NCBI GenBank assembly: GCA_030066655.1
Contig: JASJBE010000011.1
Coordinates: 19,377-83,376, forward strand
Length of the DNA stretch: 64,000 bases
Source of the DNA: Woeseiaceae bacterium
Lineage (GTDB): Bacteria > Pseudomonadota > Gammaproteobacteria > Steroidobacterales > Woeseiaceae
Direction: 5' to 3'
Each line of letters begins with the position of its first letter. Position 1 is the stretch's first letter. The notes below the pieces were generated by a model. That model was not told where the DNA came from. It ran no database searches and was given only the letters and a program-made list of their open reading frames with translations. This document shows positions 36,773-45,000 of the stretch, in pieces. The position numbers were made by a program, and so were the translations under genes.

Positions 36773-39217
36773 TCAAAAGAACACCTGGTAGCCAACGCTA
36801 AGGAAGTATGACTCGCGGTCCATGACCTGGGTTGCCATGTCACGCTGTGAATACTGCTTTCCCATTTCCAACTCGAGCCTGAACTTTCGACTGCCGCGGT
36901 ATTGCATACGGAACCCGGGCGTCAGAACCCATTCGTCGCTGCCGTCTCTCTTCATCTCTCGGTAATCGACACGCAGTCGTGGGTTGATGCGCCAGGCGGA
37001 ACCAAGCGGAATGCGGACGTCCAGATTGGTGCCGGACACAGACGCGCTTTCGGATTGCGAGCGCCGGAAGCCGAGCATATACAGATCGCCCTCGCGGAAC
37101 AGGCTCGTACCGACAACGTTGGTCGAGTAGTAAGCGTAGTCGCTCGCCGGCAGCTCATCGACACCACCCGACGCCGGCGCAGCCTCGACGCTGGACCAGT
37201 TGGCATCGGCGTTGACCTGCCACATCGGCGACAACGCGTGCGATACACCGACCGTATACGCCGTGGTCAGCGGTGACCGATCGAGACTCAGCGACCGGAT
37301 CTCCGACTCCGTCAGCAACACCTGGAGCTCCGAGAATGAGTCGACGGGTTGGCCAATCATCGCATTGCCGGCGCTCAGGAACGGGCTGTGCCGTAGATCA
37401 ATCGACGCATGAACCGACGAACGCTCGAAGAACCGCCAGCTGCCCTGCAGGAATGCGCTCCCCAGTTCGTCGTATTCCGTGTCGTAGTCGATATGCCCCC
37501 ACAGACTCGCCGTTGATCCGAAATAACGAAATTCGGTACCCACGGCCTGGCGGTCCAACATGCCGCTGATGTCCTGTCGCAGGATAAACGCACCGAACTC
37601 AAGGTTTTCCAGGACCGGTCCGAAATCGACACTGCCACCAACGAAACTGCGCTCCGAATCAACGCCGTCAGCGGACGTGGCAACCGGCAACCCCGCGACG
37701 GCGTTCACGACAAAGAGTTCCGAAGCCTGGTACGCCATGTGCAAGCCGTCGAAACGACCGAGGATGCCGCCATCGTGACGTGACTGACGACCGAGCCGCC
37801 CACGCAAACCAGTCTTTGCGTCGTCGATATCGATGTACGCGTAAGACACGCGGAGTTCGTCCGCCGACGCCTCCGCCCCTTCGAGAAAGTCGTTTCGGTA
37901 GCCCGCCGAAAGCCGGCTGCTGAAGTCAAAGCGTTTCCCACGTCGCCGCGCATCCACATTAATATCGGAATACAACGCCGACTGGCTTACGACCTCGTCT
38001 TCATCGTTGAGCTGGTTCGCATCTCTGCGGTAGTACTGTGACGCATAGATCTGCGTGCGCCAGGCGCTGGCACCCTTTGCCGCCTGCTGGTGTTTCGTCG
38101 CCGCTGCTGCCGCGCTGCTATCGCCGGCCCCGCGCCTGTCGACGGCCAGCAGTGTGGCCAGCCTCTGCCGAATACGCGGAGCGCTCTCGCTATCCGGATA
38201 AAGCGCAAGATAACGCTCGTACTCTGCCTTCGCATGCGCCTTCTGTCCGTTCTTCTCCCTGGCGAGCGCAAGATACTCCTGCGCCTCCTCATAGCGATCA
38301 TGGCCCCTGACCCGCAGCACCTTGGTATAGATCTGCACGGCCTGGCTCAGTTCGTGCGCGATCATGCTCTTGCGCGCGGTCGCCATAAGTTCATCGACAC
38401 GAGCGAGACCGATTGCAGGCAGTTCAGTATCCGTCGATGCTGCGAATTGCGGCGCAATGGTGGTCGCGGGCTCCGTACTGCGCCGCGAACGCTGTATCCA
38501 GGCATTCGGGTAACTCCCCTTCAACCTGGCGAGAAGTGCTTCGGCATCCTTTATCGTTTCGAACTCGCCGACACGCAGTCGGTACCAGACTTCCTCAGCA
38601 ATTCGCACCTCGGTCTCGAAAATTCTGGCACCTGATAGAAGGTCGAATACCGGCCATTCAGACGCGTCATGCCGGCGTCGGCTCGATGACAAGTTGACCA
38701 CGTACTTCTCCGGCTTTGAATCAGTGGTCGTGACGCGGCTCGCCGGCGCGCGGGCCGCCTGGTTTTCGAAGGTCCGCTCGCGTGCATCGCGGACGCGTAT
38801 AATCAACTCGTCAGAGACGCCGGCGTCGATTACGTCAAAAATCACCGGCTCCTCGAACACCAGCGTCATCTCCTGACTGCCGGCGTGCATGCCGTTGTAA
38901 TCGATATCCATCAGCTTGGCTGCGCTTGCGTTGGACGGCCGAATCAGGGTCTTGGTTCGCATCGACGCGGGCGATATGCCGTCGCATAGAGACGTCGCCT
39001 GAATCTGGATACGCAGGCGGTCACCGCTGACTCGTGGCACATACTCCAGCACTTCAAAGCGGCATGCCAGTCGGACACGGATTTCCGTCGCGCCATTCGC
39101 AGAGCTGATGCTCGCATCGATGACAGGACTCGCGGCCGGCACGGATGAGGTCATCAGAAGCAAGCCGGCGATAGCCATCGCGATCGAGGCCCAGTGCGAC
39201 TTGCGATCAAAAGCCAT
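36773..39217 (-). CDS. SPOR-TPR outer-membrane beta-barrel protein of the multiheme operon
   Basis: 814 aa. Signal peptide (residues 1-29), an AMIN-like beta region (30-145), a SPOR-like domain (about 170-243: KYVVNLSS and YRLRVGEFETIKDAEALLARL), TPR-like helices (about 275-358), and from about 385 a run of alternating amphipathic strands ending ESYFLSVGYQVFF with the C-terminal phenylalanine typical of outer-membrane barrels. No heme motif. Overlaps the 28-heme gene by 11 bases. By position it could be the outer-membrane partner of the cytochromes, as the porin is in porin-cytochrome complexes, but it is not homologous to MtrB by eye. Confidence 0.78.
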   Translation of the reverse strand: MAFDRKSHWASIAMAIAGLLLMTSSVPAASPVIDASISSANGATEIRVRLACRFEVLEYVPRVSGDRLRIQIQATSLCDGISPASMRTKTLIRPSNASAAKLMDIDYNGMHAGSQEMTLVFEEPVIFDVIDAGVSDELIIRVRDARERTFENQAARAPASRVTTTDSKPEKYVVNLSSSRRRHDASEWPVFDLLSGARIFETEVRIAEEVWYRLRVGEFETIKDAEALLARLKGSYPNAWIQRSRRSTEPATTIAPQFAASTDTELPAIGLARVDELMATARKSMIAHELSQAVQIYTKVLRVRGHDRYEEAQEYLALAREKNGQKAHAKAEYERYLALYPDSESAPRIRQRLATLLAVDRRGAGDSSAAAAATKHQQAAKGASAWRTQIYASQYYRRDANQLNDEDEVVSQSALYSDINVDARRRGKRFDFSSRLSAGYRNDFLEGAEASADELRVSYAYIDIDDAKTGLRGRLGRQSRHDGGILGRFDGLHMAYQASELFVVNAVAGLPVATSADGVDSERSFVGGSVDFGPVLENLEFGAFILRQDISGMLDRQAVGTEFRYFGSTASLWGHIDYDTEYDELGSAFLQGSWRFFERSSVHASIDLRHSPFLSAGNAMIGQPVDSFSELQVLLTESEIRSLSLDRSPLTTAYTVGVSHALSPMWQVNADANWSSVEAAPASGGVDELPASDYAYYSTNVVGTSLFREGDLYMLGFRRSQSESASVSGTNLDVRIPLGSAWRINPRLRVDYREMKRDGSDEWVLTPGFRMQYRGSRKFRLELEMGKQYSQRDMATQVMDRESYFLSVGYQVFF

Positions 39218-41354
39218 TGTTCGAAATCCGATGTTCGGGACCAGGTCGACGCTCTTTGATTGTGGTCAGGCTGCTATCCGTATAGACATGGCAGGCTCCG
39301 GTGCAGTCGCGGAGCTCGCTGGCCGTGTAAGTTCGATCCGGATTCTCGTGCTTCTTATGAGGACCTGACTTGTAGTCGTTCGAGTGACAGGCCGCGCAAT
39401 CCGGCTGGAACGCCGGGAACGGGTAGACCACGGTCGGGTTGTTGTTCTGATGGCAGGCCGTGCACTGCAGGTTGCCGGCATGATTGAGCGGCTCGTAAGA
39501 CAAGGTCGTGTGAGCAAAGTCGGACGGCGACCAGCTGACCGTGTTGTGGCAGCTGTCGCACTCCGCCGGTGTCAGGAAATGTCCGGCATTCATGCCCGTC
39601 GCGGTGCTGCCGTTGTGGCAATTCGAACAGGATCCAAGCACCTGGGTGTGATCGACCGTCGTGACCGGCGACCAGGCGATGGTCGAATGGCAATCCTCGC
39701 AGACGTTCGTCGTCTGCACGTGGTTCGAGTGCTTGCCGGTCGCATCGGTGCCGTTGTGACAGCTGAAGCAATTATCCGCAACCGTCGTATGGTCGAAGAA
39801 GGCCGGCGTCCAGGCCACCGTCGTGTGGCAGTCGTCGCAGTTGTTGCCGCTGGTGATATGTGTCGGGTGCTTACCGGTGGCGGTCACCCCATCGTGGCAG
39901 GATCCGCACGTGCCAAGTACCTGCGTGTGGTCCACGGTCGTCGCGGGCGTCCACGCGTTCACGTTGTGGCAATCTTCGCAGACGTTGGTCGACTGGATAT
40001 GGGCCGGGTGCTTGCCGGTCGCATCAACGCCGTTGTGGCAATTGCTGCAGTTACCGGAAATGTTGACGTGATCGAAGTTCGCCGGCGTCCACGCGACGGT
40101 CGTGTGGCAGTCGTCGCAATTGTCGCCGCTGGTGATATGGGCCGGGTGTTTGCCAGTCGCTACCGTACCATTGTGGCAGCTACCGCAGGTGCCGATGACG
40201 TCGTTGTGGTCGACAGCTGCCGGGGTCCAGGTCAGCGTCGTATGACAACTGTCACAGGTCTCACTGCTCAGGATATGCGTTGCATCCTTACCGACGGCCG
40301 TCGTGCCATCGTGGCAGGAACCGCAGGTACCGAGAACCTGCGTGTGGTCGACCATTAGCGCAGGTGCCCAGACGTTCGTCGTGTGGCAGTCCTCGCAGGT
40401 GTCAGTGGTCTGTATGTGGCCGGCGTTCTTGCCGGTCGCATCGACGCCGTTGTGGCAGCTACCGCAGTTGCTCGCAATATTCTGATGGTCGAAGTTAGCG
40501 GGTAGCCATGCGGCGGTCGAGTGGCAGTCCTCGCAGTTATTGCCGCTCGAAATGTGGCCGGCGTTCTTGCCGGTAGCCGTGGACCCGTTGTGGCAGTTGC
40601 CGCAGCCATCAACGATGCCCGAGTGGTCGAAGAAGGCGGGCGCCCATGCAGTCGTCGTGTGGCAGTCGTCGCAGGTATCGCTGCTCTGAATGTGATTGAC
40701 CGTTTTGCCCGTCGCGACCAGTCCATCGTGACAACTGCCGCAAGTGCCGAGTACTTGTGAATGATCGACACGCGTAGCTGGCGACCAAAGCGTCGTCGAA
40801 TGGCAGTCTTCACAGACATTGGTCGTCTGCACGTGCGTAACGTTCTTGCCGGTCGCGGTATTGCCGTTGTGGCAGCTGGCGCAGTTGCCGAATACGTTGG
40901 CATGATCGAAGACGGCCGGTACCCAGGCCGCGGAGTTGTGGCAGTCGTCACACTGGTCTCCTGACACAAGATGGTTCGGGCTTTTTCCGGTACTGCGAAT
41001 TCCGTTGTGGCAGGTGACGCAGGATCCGGACACGGCGCTATGATCCATGTACGGGACGATGCTCCACGATGACGTGATGTGACAGTCGGAGCATTCGCCG
41101 CTGGTCAGTACGTGACCGGGCGGCTTCGCCGATGCACGCACGGTTCCGCCGTCGGAGTGGCAGCTTTCGCAACTTGAGCGAGTTGCCGTGAAGTTCGCGT
41201 TTGCATGACAACCCTCGCAACTGACGCTCGAGTGCGCACCGTCGAGCGCGAAGCCGGTGCTCAGGTGATCGAAGTCCGGGTTCTGTGCATAGGCCGCGCC
41301 GCCGATGACCGCCCACAGCATCACGATACGCAACAGGCCACGACGCAACTTCAT
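39207..41354 (-). CDS. 27/28-heme c-type cytochrome built of tandem diheme repeats
   Basis: 715 aa, signal peptide to AYAQ (residue 24). I count 27 CxxCH motifs plus one CxxxCH (residues 684-689). Residues 112-628 consist of eleven modules of 46 or 47 residues with the pattern CxxCHNG-ATGK-H-CxDCH-W-P-DH, each binding two hemes; the internal histidines are candidate distal ligands. Modules follow a higher-order A-B-C order. The C-terminus (629-715) differs and carries three heme motifs. A periplasmic or extracellular electron wire is the likely role. Start overlaps the stop of the 21-heme gene (ATGA). Confidence 0.9.
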   Translation of the reverse strand: MKLRRGLLRIVMLWAVIGGAAYAQNPDFDHLSTGFALDGAHSSVSCEGCHANANFTATRSSCESCHSDGGTVRASAKPPGHVLTSGECSDCHITSSWSIVPYMDHSAVSGSCVTCHNGIRSTGKSPNHLVSGDQCDDCHNSAAWVPAVFDHANVFGNCASCHNGNTATGKNVTHVQTTNVCEDCHSTTLWSPATRVDHSQVLGTCGSCHDGLVATGKTVNHIQSSDTCDDCHTTTAWAPAFFDHSGIVDGCGNCHNGSTATGKNAGHISSGNNCEDCHSTAAWLPANFDHQNIASNCGSCHNGVDATGKNAGHIQTTDTCEDCHTTNVWAPALMVDHTQVLGTCGSCHDGTTAVGKDATHILSSETCDSCHTTLTWTPAAVDHNDVIGTCGSCHNGTVATGKHPAHITSGDNCDDCHTTVAWTPANFDHVNISGNCSNCHNGVDATGKHPAHIQSTNVCEDCHNVNAWTPATTVDHTQVLGTCGSCHDGVTATGKHPTHITSGNNCDDCHTTVAWTPAFFDHTTVADNCFSCHNGTDATGKHSNHVQTTNVCEDCHSTIAWSPVTTVDHTQVLGSCSNCHNGSTATGMNAGHFLTPAECDSCHNTVSWSPSDFAHTTLSYEPLNHAGNLQCTACHQNNNPTVVYPFPAFQPDCAACHSNDYKSGPHKKHENPDRTYTASELRDCTGACHVYTDSSLTTIKERRPGPEHRISNNGF
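39471..41021 (-). repeat. Coding tandem repeat: eleven diheme modules, super-repeat of about 417 bp
   Basis: Modules of 138 or 141 bp encode the diheme units of the cytochrome. Three successive super-repeats of exactly 139 codons (40605-41021, 40188-40604, 39771-40187) each contain modules of 46, 47 and 46 codons, followed by one more 47-codon module and a final degenerate one. The nucleotide sequence is visibly similar between copies, consistent with expansion by unequal recombination. Confidence 0.88.
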
Positions 41355-42919
41355 TGCAGTGACCTCACGTCCTTGAAGCTCGACACGTCGTGGCAGCGAC
41401 CGCAGTCGAAGCCAAACTCTCCGTCATGGATATCGTCGTTTCTGTGGCAGTCTCCGCACCGGTGTGCCTCGTGTTTCAGGCTCGAAAGTGGCTGGCGATG
41501 ACAATCTGCACACGACACGTCCGTGTGTGCGCCGCGCAGTTCGTACTCGGTCTGCGTGTTGTGGTCGAACAACCACAGGTCCCACGCAACCGGGTTGTGG
41601 CAGTAGCCGCAGTTGTCGTCGAACGAATCACCGTGCACGTCGTCTTCGAGATGGCAGCTGCCGCACGCGGAGTCTGTCTCAGCGAATGCGTGGGTCTCGT
41701 GGCAGGCCTCGCATTCCGCGTTCGCGTGTTCGCCTAGCAGCGGGAACTTCGTAAGGCTGTGATCGAAGAACGGCGCCGGATCCCACGCCCCCTGCTCGTG
41801 ACAGTCCGCGCATTGCTCGCCGAGCGAGCCCTTGTGCGGGTCATCGTCGAGGTGGCAGGAATTGCACTGATCGCCAGGCGACTGCTCGAAGACCGGCTCG
41901 ACATGGCAGTCGACGCAGCCGACCTCGACGTGTGCACCGAGCAGCAGGAAGTTGGTGTCGCGATCGTGATCGAAGCGAATGTGGTCCCAGCGCTCGCTTG
42001 AGTGACAGCCATTGCAGTCATCGCCATTGTGGCCCTTGTGCTCGTCGTCCTCGCGGTGGCAGCTCACGCAACCGGTCTGCAAGTTATCACCGAACGGCTC
42101 ATCGCTGTGGCAGTCGCCACAGACCAGTTCAGCGTGACGCCCGATCAGGTCGAAGGTCGTGTCACGTGCATGGTCGAAGCTGGTGTCGTCCCATCCCAGC
42201 GGGTTGTGACAGTTGTCGCACTGCTCGCCGCTGCGGCCCTCGTGAACGTCGTTATCCGCGTGACAGCCGAAACAGGTCGTCGGCGTGTTCTGGTGCGTCT
42301 CGTCGGCGTGGCAGTCGAGACATTCAGCGTCGAGGTGCTTGCCGATCAAAGAATAGCCGGTGACCTCGTGATCGAACTCGACATCCTCCCACCCGGCCGG
42401 TACGTGGCAACTCGCGCAGTCTTCGCCGAGAAACCCACGATGTACGTCGTCTTCCGCGTGGCAATCGAAGCACTCGGCGGGCGCATCGCGATGCTTTTCA
42501 GCAGCGGCGTGGCAGGCGCCGCATTCGGCTTCTCCGTGCTTGCCCGACAACTCGAAGTCGGTGAAAGCGTGATCGAAGCTCACCGGATCGAGCCCCACGA
42601 TGTCGGCCTTGCGGCCTTCATGGTCCGTGTGACAGACACTGCACTGCTCGTCGCCGACGGTTGGCGACTTGCCGTGAAAACCCGCGGCAGTCGAGAGGTC
42701 AGCTGCAACGTCTTCGTGGCAGTCCAGGCAGAGCTGGCGTTGAGCCGCTCGATCGAAGCGCTTGTGGCAGGCATTGCACTCGGTCTCGATCTCGACATGC
42801 GCTTTGGCGACATCGCCCGGCATAACGAGGGACTCGATCGACTGCGCCAAAACGGCGCCTGGAGCAGCCATGACAATCACCGCAAACAACCTGGATATGT
42901 GGCGTCGGTACTCATTCAT
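41351..42919 (-). CDS. 21-heme c-type cytochrome with triheme repeats
   Basis: 522 aa from the ATG at 42919 (MNEYRRHISRLF), which gives a clear signal peptide ending AVLAQ; the longer open frame overlaps the cytochrome b gene. I count 21 CxxCH motifs. From residue 150 the sequence repeats every 66-69 residues with three hemes per unit (starts near 150, 216, 284, 352, 419, 488), each including CHxxDDxHxG, GW or AW, FDH, GxH and CxDCH. Probably the periplasmic electron carrier between the cytochrome b and the 28-heme protein. Confidence 0.9.
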   Translation of the reverse strand: MNEYRRHISRLFAVIVMAAPGAVLAQSIESLVMPGDVAKAHVEIETECNACHKRFDRAAQRQLCLDCHEDVAADLSTAAGFHGKSPTVGDEQCSVCHTDHEGRKADIVGLDPVSFDHAFTDFELSGKHGEAECGACHAAAEKHRDAPAECFDCHAEDDVHRGFLGEDCASCHVPAGWEDVEFDHEVTGYSLIGKHLDAECLDCHADETHQNTPTTCFGCHADNDVHEGRSGEQCDNCHNPLGWDDTSFDHARDTTFDLIGRHAELVCGDCHSDEPFGDNLQTGCVSCHREDDEHKGHNGDDCNGCHSSERWDHIRFDHDRDTNFLLLGAHVEVGCVDCHVEPVFEQSPGDQCNSCHLDDDPHKGSLGEQCADCHEQGAWDPAPFFDHSLTKFPLLGEHANAECEACHETHAFAETDSACGSCHLEDDVHGDSFDDNCGYCHNPVAWDLWLFDHNTQTEYELRGAHTDVSCADCHRQPLSSLKHEAHRCGDCHRNDDIHDGEFGFDCGRCHDVSSFKDVRSLQ

Positions 42920-42942
42920 CTCGTGGCGGCGTTGGTTCTTAT

Positions 42943-43839
42943 TCAATACATGTGCACGGCGAGCACATGGACGAGGGCTGAGATCACCATCATGTAGAAA
43001 AGCGGTAGATGCAGGATGTGCCAAAGCGCGAACAGCCGTTCGAACAGCGTGAACTGGGCGATGCGGCGAACGAGGCGGATATACCGGCCGATGTAGCGAT
43101 AGCTCGTCCTGCGCAGCTTCGCCAGGTCGGCGGCGATTGTGTGGGACTCGGCCGCACGAGCTTTGAGCTCACGGCGCGCAGTCCGTCTGAGCTGCAACCA
43201 GGTTGCGTAGCTCCGCAGCGTCCAGACGAGGCTGCCGCGGACGGACAGGGAACCGCGCAGCGCACAACCCTGGATATCGGCAGAAACCGCCTCCAGGCGC
43301 TGCGTCAGCTCGGGCATCAACACTGCTAAGCCATGACTCTGCTCGACCGAGTCGGCAAGCTCTTTCTGCAGAGCGCGAAGACTAGTCTTCTCTCCATACA
43401 GACCGCGGTGGATGCCAGCGTAAATGTAACGACCGATCACGCCACTTGCGGCAACGAGCAGCATGCAGAACAGCGCAAAACGACTATTGAACGAGCCGAG
43501 CTGGAAGTTGCTGTGGTAAAGCACGAGTACAGGGGCAATGACACCCAGTACCATGTGTGTGCGAAACCAGCCCGGAATCGCTCCAAGGAACTTCAACGCG
43601 CGGTAGCGTTTACGTAGCGGGTAGAGCAACAGCAGGAGCATCATGCTGCCGCCGACGATTCCCAGCCAGTAGCCCAGACCGGCCTCCGCCGTAATCCAAT
43701 CTCGATCGCGCAGCAGCCAACCGACGCCGAGAGCAAGAATTGTGATCGAGTAGCCGTAAAAGGCGTTGCTCTTTCGTTCGCGCCGTGGCTTCGCGACGCT
43801 GCCGGGAACGGCACTGGAATCGACTACAACCTCATTCAT
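42943..43839 (-). CDS. Membrane diheme cytochrome b-like protein
   Basis: 298 aa with about five membrane helices (two near residues 30-75, two near 95-140, one at 275-295) and a long basic helical loop (150-260). Two histidine pairs, H95/H109 and H277/H291, are each spaced 14 residues apart on helices, the classic geometry for two b hemes stacked across the membrane. I infer a quinol-oxidising module feeding the multiheme proteins. No exact family name is recognised. Overlaps the CcmI-like gene by 8 bases. Confidence 0.72.
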   Translation of the reverse strand: MNEVVVDSSAVPGSVAKPRRERKSNAFYGYSITILALGVGWLLRDRDWITAEAGLGYWLGIVGGSMMLLLLLYPLRKRYRALKFLGAIPGWFRTHMVLGVIAPVLVLYHSNFQLGSFNSRFALFCMLLVAASGVIGRYIYAGIHRGLYGEKTSLRALQKELADSVEQSHGLAVLMPELTQRLEAVSADIQGCALRGSLSVRGSLVWTLRSYATWLQLRRTARRELKARAAESHTIAADLAKLRRTSYRYIGRYIRLVRRIAQFTLFERLFALWHILHLPLFYMMVISALVHVLAVHMY

Positions 43840-44698
43840 TGGTCGATGTTCCTACTCGGTTGGTCTCGTCGAGAACGAGCTGCACAACGCCATCCATCAT
43901 TGCTGAGACTGGTTCACTCTGTGTTTCGAAAGCCCCGACAGCATCGGTTGCAAGTCCGGATCGCGATAGACGTGCACTGACGATGAGCGTGTCGTAGTCA
44001 GCGATAGAGGTGCCGGCCAGCAGGGCGTCACGATCAGACAATGAAAAGCTGAACGGCAGATCGACGGCGGGCCGTCGGATTGCCGCAACCGGCATTCGCT
44101 GATCACTCGATGCTTTGGCGAAAATGAAGATCGTGTCCTTGGCGCTGACACTGGCGGCAAGACCGTCACTGAGCGCAATGTGCCCCCGAATTGCAGGACC
44201 GTCGCCAGCAGGCACAGTCGCCGCCGATTTCCCGCCAACGTTCCCGACTGATTCCATCAACGCATCGGACTCAAAGCTGTTGTAAGTCATTCCGAGCGCC
44301 TTTGCTTTCGCGTATGCGTCTCTCGCTTTGTCAGGCTGCCCGAGGTGTCGATAGGACTTCGCAAGCAGGAGCCAGCTGCCGGCGTCGTCTGGCTCGCGTT
44401 CGAGTCGCGCCTCGAGCCCCGCCAGCAGGCTGTTGACAGAAGCGACCGATTTTTTGGACGACGTTTGTTCCTTCGCGAGATAGTTCGGGTAGAGCTTTTG
44501 GTGAGGCGGTTGCGCGGTCATCGCCTCAGGCGAACCGAGCAGCGCGTATCCGCCGACGGAGACAACCGGGATGATCACCATGGGCAACGTAGAGCCCGAC
44601 AGCCGGCGAACCTTCAACAGATCTTTTTGCGGCAAGAACACGAAGCCAATAGCCACCGTGGCCATAACTATCGCGGTCGCGAGAAAAACAGAACTCAT
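43832..44698 (-). CDS. CcmI-like cytochrome c biogenesis protein (TPR)
   Basis: 288 aa. Two N-terminal membrane helices (about 4-22 and 37-55), a TPR region (LEARLEREPDDAGSWLLLAKSYRHLGQPDKA pattern) and a C-terminal beta domain with GHIALSDGLAASVSAKDTIFIFA and PVAAIRRPA, all typical of CcmI/CycH, which chaperones apocytochrome c to the heme ligation complex. No other ccm genes are nearby, so it looks like a dedicated copy for the heme-rich clients of this operon. First gene of the operon; AAGGGG ribosome site before the ATG. Confidence 0.82.
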   Translation of the reverse strand: MSSVFLATAIVMATVAIGFVFLPQKDLLKVRRLSGSTLPMVIIPVVSVGGYALLGSPEAMTAQPPHQKLYPNYLAKEQTSSKKSVASVNSLLAGLEARLEREPDDAGSWLLLAKSYRHLGQPDKARDAYAKAKALGMTYNSFESDALMESVGNVGGKSAATVPAGDGPAIRGHIALSDGLAASVSAKDTIFIFAKASSDQRMPVAAIRRPAVDLPFSFSLSDRDALLAGTSIADYDTLIVSARLSRSGLATDAVGAFETQSEPVSAMMDGVVQLVLDETNRVGTSTNE

Positions 44699-45000
44699 GC
44701 ACTATCCCCTTGCATGGTGAGCGGCCTGAAATCCCCTGCAGGCCTTCGCAAAAAAGCAGCACTTCTTATAGATCTCTACACGCGGCTCGATGCGAAACGG
44801 TTTCACAGAAACGGGCAATTGCGCGGAAAAACACCTTTCTGTCGTCAAAGTGCGACGGTTCTGCGAGCGAATGAGAATCATTCGCTCGATTCGGCGTTGC
44901 TTCAGCGCCTGGTGGTGAAAATGTCCAGACTCGAGATCGGAGGTGCAAACTGCGACGTTTTTCATGAAGCTCTCGACGAAGAGCGACTAAGCTTTGCGCC
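44699..45000. other. 302-bp divergent control region of the multiheme locus
   Basis: No gene is seen here; short frames lack supporting starts. It separates the minus-strand cytochrome operon from the plus-strand ferredoxin/FAD oxidoreductase gene and holds the palindrome at 44864-44888. No convincing paired -35/-10 boxes stood out on either strand. Confidence 0.6.
44864..44888. promoter_or_regulatory. 25-bp palindrome with Fur-box-like core
   Basis: Arms of 11 bases pair perfectly around a central GAA. The core AATGAGAATCATT (44869-44881) differs at one base from the AATGATAATCATT core of the E. coli Fur consensus; the outer positions diverge. It lies 166 bases before the CcmI-like start and 113 bases before the oxidoreductase start, so one site could serve both. 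Alternatively it is a hairpin in a leader RNA. Confidence 0.5.

Noticed and set aside
39384-40358. Long plus-strand frame across the cytochrome repeats (324 codons), and a similar one at 42002-42997
   Set aside because: These are shadows: repetition of the heme modules makes the antisense frame repeat too (VRVLAGR-like units), with no independent signals.
39471-41021. Regularly spaced repeat considered as a CRISPR array or satellite
   Set aside because: The period equals whole codon multiples of a CxxCH protein repeat in an open frame with a signal peptide; there are no short identical repeats with unique spacers.
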